Translations under genes and position numbers: made by a program
Source: Avoscillospira sp045589035
GTDB taxonomy: Bacteria > Bacillota > Clostridia > Oscillospirales > Oscillospiraceae
Direction: 5' to 3'
DNA length: 6,983 nucleotides
Assembly: GCA_045589035.1 (NCBI GenBank)
Contig: JAZNFJ010000103.1
Location: 1 to 6,983 of the forward strand
Shown here: one piece after another, positions 5,172 through 6,983 of the stretch
Layout: every line of letters starts with the position of its first letter
How positions within the stretch are numbered: position 1 is the stretch's first letter
Notes under the pieces: generated by a model
What the model was told of the DNA's origin: nothing
The model's database searches: none
What the model saw: the letters and a program-made list of their open reading frames with translations, nothing else

Positions 5172-6659
5172 TTATACACACATTGCCATGATCTTTTCCT
5201 GGGTGGCTTCTTCTGCCATCAGTTCGCCCATCTTTTTGCCCTCATGGAGGACCATGATCCGGTCGCACATGCCCAGAATCTCGGGCATTTCGGAGGAGAT
5301 CATAATGACGGTCTTGCCTTCCTTGACCATCTGGTTGATCAAGCGATAGATTTCAGCCTTGGCGCCCACGTCGATGCCGCGGGTAGGCTCATCCAGGAAC
5401 AGGATCTCAGAACCCTTGAACAGCCACTTGGCAATAACCACCTTCTGCTGGTTGCCGCCGGAGAGGTTCATAACCTGGGTCTCCATGGAGGGGGTGACCA
5501 CATGGAGCTTCTTACAGTATTCATTGGAATACTTGTCTTCCAGTGCCTTGCGGATGGTACCCATCTTGATGACGCCCTTCAGGTTGACCAGGGTGGTGTT
5601 GCGCTTGACGGTCATCATCTGAACCAGACCCTGCAGCTTGCGGTCTTCGGGGATCAGACCCAGACCGTCGCGGATAGCATCGGCAAAGGTGCGGTATTTG
5701 ACCTTTTTACCGCGGACGAACACTTCGCCGGACTCGATCTTATCGATGCCCAGAATGGCACGGGCCAGTTCCGTACGACCTGCGCCGACCAGACCGGAAA
5801 TGCCAAAGACTTCGCCTGCCTTGACTGCAAAGCTGATGTCCTTGAGGATGCCGCAGTTGAGGTTCTTGACTTCCAGAATGTTGCCGCCGATGGTGCCCTT
5901 TTCCTTGGGATATTCCTGACCCATTTCACGGCCAACCATCATATTGATCAGACCCTGGCGGGTGATCTCGTGGATGGGCAGGGTGTCAATGTGCTGACCG
6001 TCACGGAGGACGGAAACATTGTCACACAGGTCGAACACTTCGTCCAGACGGTGGGAGATGTAGATGATGGTGATACCCTTCTCCCGCAGCTGCTTGACAA
6101 TACGGAACATGACTTCCAGTTCGCGGTCTGTCAGCACGGCGGAGGGCTCATCCATGATCAGAACCTGTGCATTGTTGTTGATGGCGTGCATGATCTCGAC
6201 GATCTGCTTCTTGGCGACAGTCAGAGAGGAGACCTGTGCGTTGATGTCAATATCCATGCCCAGATCATCCACGATCTCCTGGGCCCGCTTGCGCATACCC
6301 TTCCAGTCGACGGTCTTGATTTTGCCGCCAACTTCCATGATGTTGCCGAGGAACATATTCTCTGCAACGGAGAGGGTTTCGGACAGCTTGATCTCCTGAT
6401 GGACAACGGAGATACCGGCTTTACGGGCAGCGATGGGGGTGGGGAACTTCTGCACCTGGCCCTCCAGCACCACTTCACCCTGTTCCGGCTGATAGATGCC
6501 GGCCAAAACCTTGATAAGGGTGGACTTACCTGCGCCGTTCTCACCGACCAGACCGTGGATGGTGCCCCGCTCCACATGGATCGTGACATCGTCCAGCGCC
6601 GTGACACCGGGGAAGACCTTGGTAATACCCTTCAAACTCAGGATATAATCTTTTTCCAT
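5172..6659 (-). CDS. Sugar ABC transporter ATP-binding protein with two ABC domains (RbsA/MglA-like)
   Basis: Cytoplasmic ATPase that powers the CUT2-type importer. The 495-residue length is typical. Domain 1: Walker A GENGAGKST (39-47), Q-loop at Q88 (VVHQE), signature-position SSLTVAKKQIVEI (144-156), Walker B VLIMDEPSA (166-174), H-loop SHR (202-204). Domain 2: Walker A-position GLVGAGRTE (289-297), with R295 in place of the lysine, EDR at 338-340, signature NLSGGNQQK (398-406), Walker B ILFLDEPTRGID (419-430), and SSE (455-457) in place of the H-loop histidine. The degenerate first signature and second Walker A are normal for RbsA/MglA proteins, which form one full catalytic site and one degenerate site. 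The start at 6659 has AAAGGTAGG (6668-6676) 8 nt upstream. It follows the permease gene by 44 nt and almost certainly shares its transcript. Confidence 0.96.
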   Translation of the reverse strand: MEKDYILSLKGITKVFPGVTALDDVTIHVERGTIHGLVGENGAGKSTLIKVLAGIYQPEQGEVVLEGQVQKFPTPIAARKAGISVVHQEIKLSETLSVAENMFLGNIMEVGGKIKTVDWKGMRKRAQEIVDDLGMDIDINAQVSSLTVAKKQIVEIMHAINNNAQVLIMDEPSAVLTDRELEVMFRIVKQLREKGITIIYISHRLDEVFDLCDNVSVLRDGQHIDTLPIHEITRQGLINMMVGREMGQEYPKEKGTIGGNILEVKNLNCGILKDISFAVKAGEVFGISGLVGAGRTELARAILGIDKIESGEVFVRGKKVKYRTFADAIRDGLGLIPEDRKLQGLVQMMTVKRNTTLVNLKGVIKMGTIRKALEDKYSNEYCKKLHVVTPSMETQVMNLSGGNQQKVVIAKWLFKGSEILFLDEPTRGIDVGAKAEIYRLINQMVKEGKTVIMISSEMPEILGMCDRIMVLHEGKKMGELMAEEATQEKIMAMCV

Positions 6660-6703
6660 AGAACGAACCTACCTTTCATGAAACTCTTGTGGGACAGGTC
6701 CGA

Positions 6704-6983
6704 TCAGGACTTCTTTTTCCGGTTGCTGTTCAGGGTATCCAGAGTGATCGCCACGACCAGCACGACACCCTTCAGCACGTCCTGCAGGAAGGGGTCAACA
6801 CCCATCTGGGAGAAGCCGTTGAACAGGGTGATGAGGAAGATGCAGCCGAACATGGTGCCGATGACACGGCCCTTGCCGCCTGCCAGAGAGATACCGCCGA
6901 TGATGGAGCCGATGACGGCATCGAACTCATAGTTCTGGCCGTTGGTAACAGCCACGGAGTTCAGACGGGACATCAGAACCAGA
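6704..6983 (-). CDS. Sugar ABC transporter permease (RbsC-like), C-terminal 92 residues only
   Basis: Membrane channel subunit of the importer. Only the end of the gene is present; the reading frame is open to position 6983, so the ATG at 6973 is an internal methionine. The visible part carries the conserved RbsC-family block SRLNS, then YEFDAVIGSIIGGISLAGGK and GRVIGT, followed by two hydrophobic segments (around MFGCIFLITLFNGF and VLKGVVLVVAITLDTL). It ends in a basic cytoplasmic tail, NRKKKS, and a TGA at 6704-6706. Known RbsC proteins end shortly after the same last segment. It is first of the three visible transporter genes; its start, its promoter and any gene before it lie right of the window. 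Confidence 0.94.
   Translation of the reverse strand, partial: LVLMSRLNSVAVTNGQNYEFDAVIGSIIGGISLAGGKGRVIGTMFGCIFLITLFNGFSQMGVDPFLQDVLKGVVLVVAITLDTLNSNRKKKS

Noticed and set aside
5171..5176. Perfect TATAAT on the minus strand overlapping the ATPase stop codon
   Set aside because: No acceptable -35 hexamer lies 16-18 nt upstream and the preceding bases do not form an extended -10. It comes from the codons at the gene's end; the element at 5083-5111 is a better candidate.
5244..6932. Open frame of 562 codons on the plus strand, antisense to the ATPase and permease genes
   Set aside because: The minus-strand frame has complete ABC ATPase and permease motifs with good ribosome-binding sites. 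The antisense frame is open because of codon bias and has no recognisable domain or Shine-Dalgarno site.

Overview
The window looks like chromosomal DNA of an anaerobic gut-type Clostridia bacterium, most likely of the Oscillospirales/Ruminococcaceae type. This rests on moderately GC-rich genes with strong Shine-Dalgarno sites, a bacterial class I lysyl-tRNA synthetase, an RbsABC-type sugar transporter and a typical Firmicutes lipoprotein signal. The genus cannot be fixed from the sequence. All five genes are intact within the window; two run off its ends.

Layout. (1) 1-1007, minus strand: the N-terminal 335 residues of a class I lysyl-tRNA synthetase, with HIGN and KMSGS motifs and a CxxC...CxxC zinc-ribbon-like pair. 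(2) 1008-1156: a divergent promoter region, with a near-consensus sigma-A promoter for lysS and an extended -10 promoter for the gene on the other side. (3) 1157-3697, plus strand: an 846-residue protein joining a Tet(M)/EF-G-like ribosomal GTPase to a C-terminal YacP/Rae1-like NYN nuclease domain. (4) 3698-3908: a convergent intergenic region with a compact 122-bp multi-hairpin element (3713-3834) whose ends are inverted copies of each other, followed by an independent terminator for the minus-strand operon. (5) 3909-6983, minus strand, transcribed right to left: permease (3' end only), two-domain ATPase, then a lipoprotein substrate-binding protein. The last gene has its own leader with candidate promoter, palindrome and direct repeats.

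How the parts work together. The three transporter genes form one sugar-type ABC importer (CUT2 family). The binding-protein gene lies last and probably has an extra promoter, which would allow it to be made in excess. Substrate is unknown; no kinase or regulator lies in the window. The lysyl-tRNA synthetase and the GTPase-NYN gene are divergent neighbours, both tied to translation.

The most interesting item is the GTPase-NYN fusion. Tet(M)-type GTPases bind the ribosome with their tip reaching the decoding region of the A site. Bacillus subtilis Rae1 (YacP) is an NYN nuclease that cuts mRNA in the ribosomal A site. One polypeptide carrying both suggests a GTP-driven ribosome-associated mRNA-cleavage factor rather than a plain tetracycline-resistance protein. 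In line with this, the Tet(M) domain IV drug-displacing loop (Tyr-Ser-Pro-Val-Ser-Thr) is not present at the equivalent place, and there is no long attenuator leader of the tet(M) kind.
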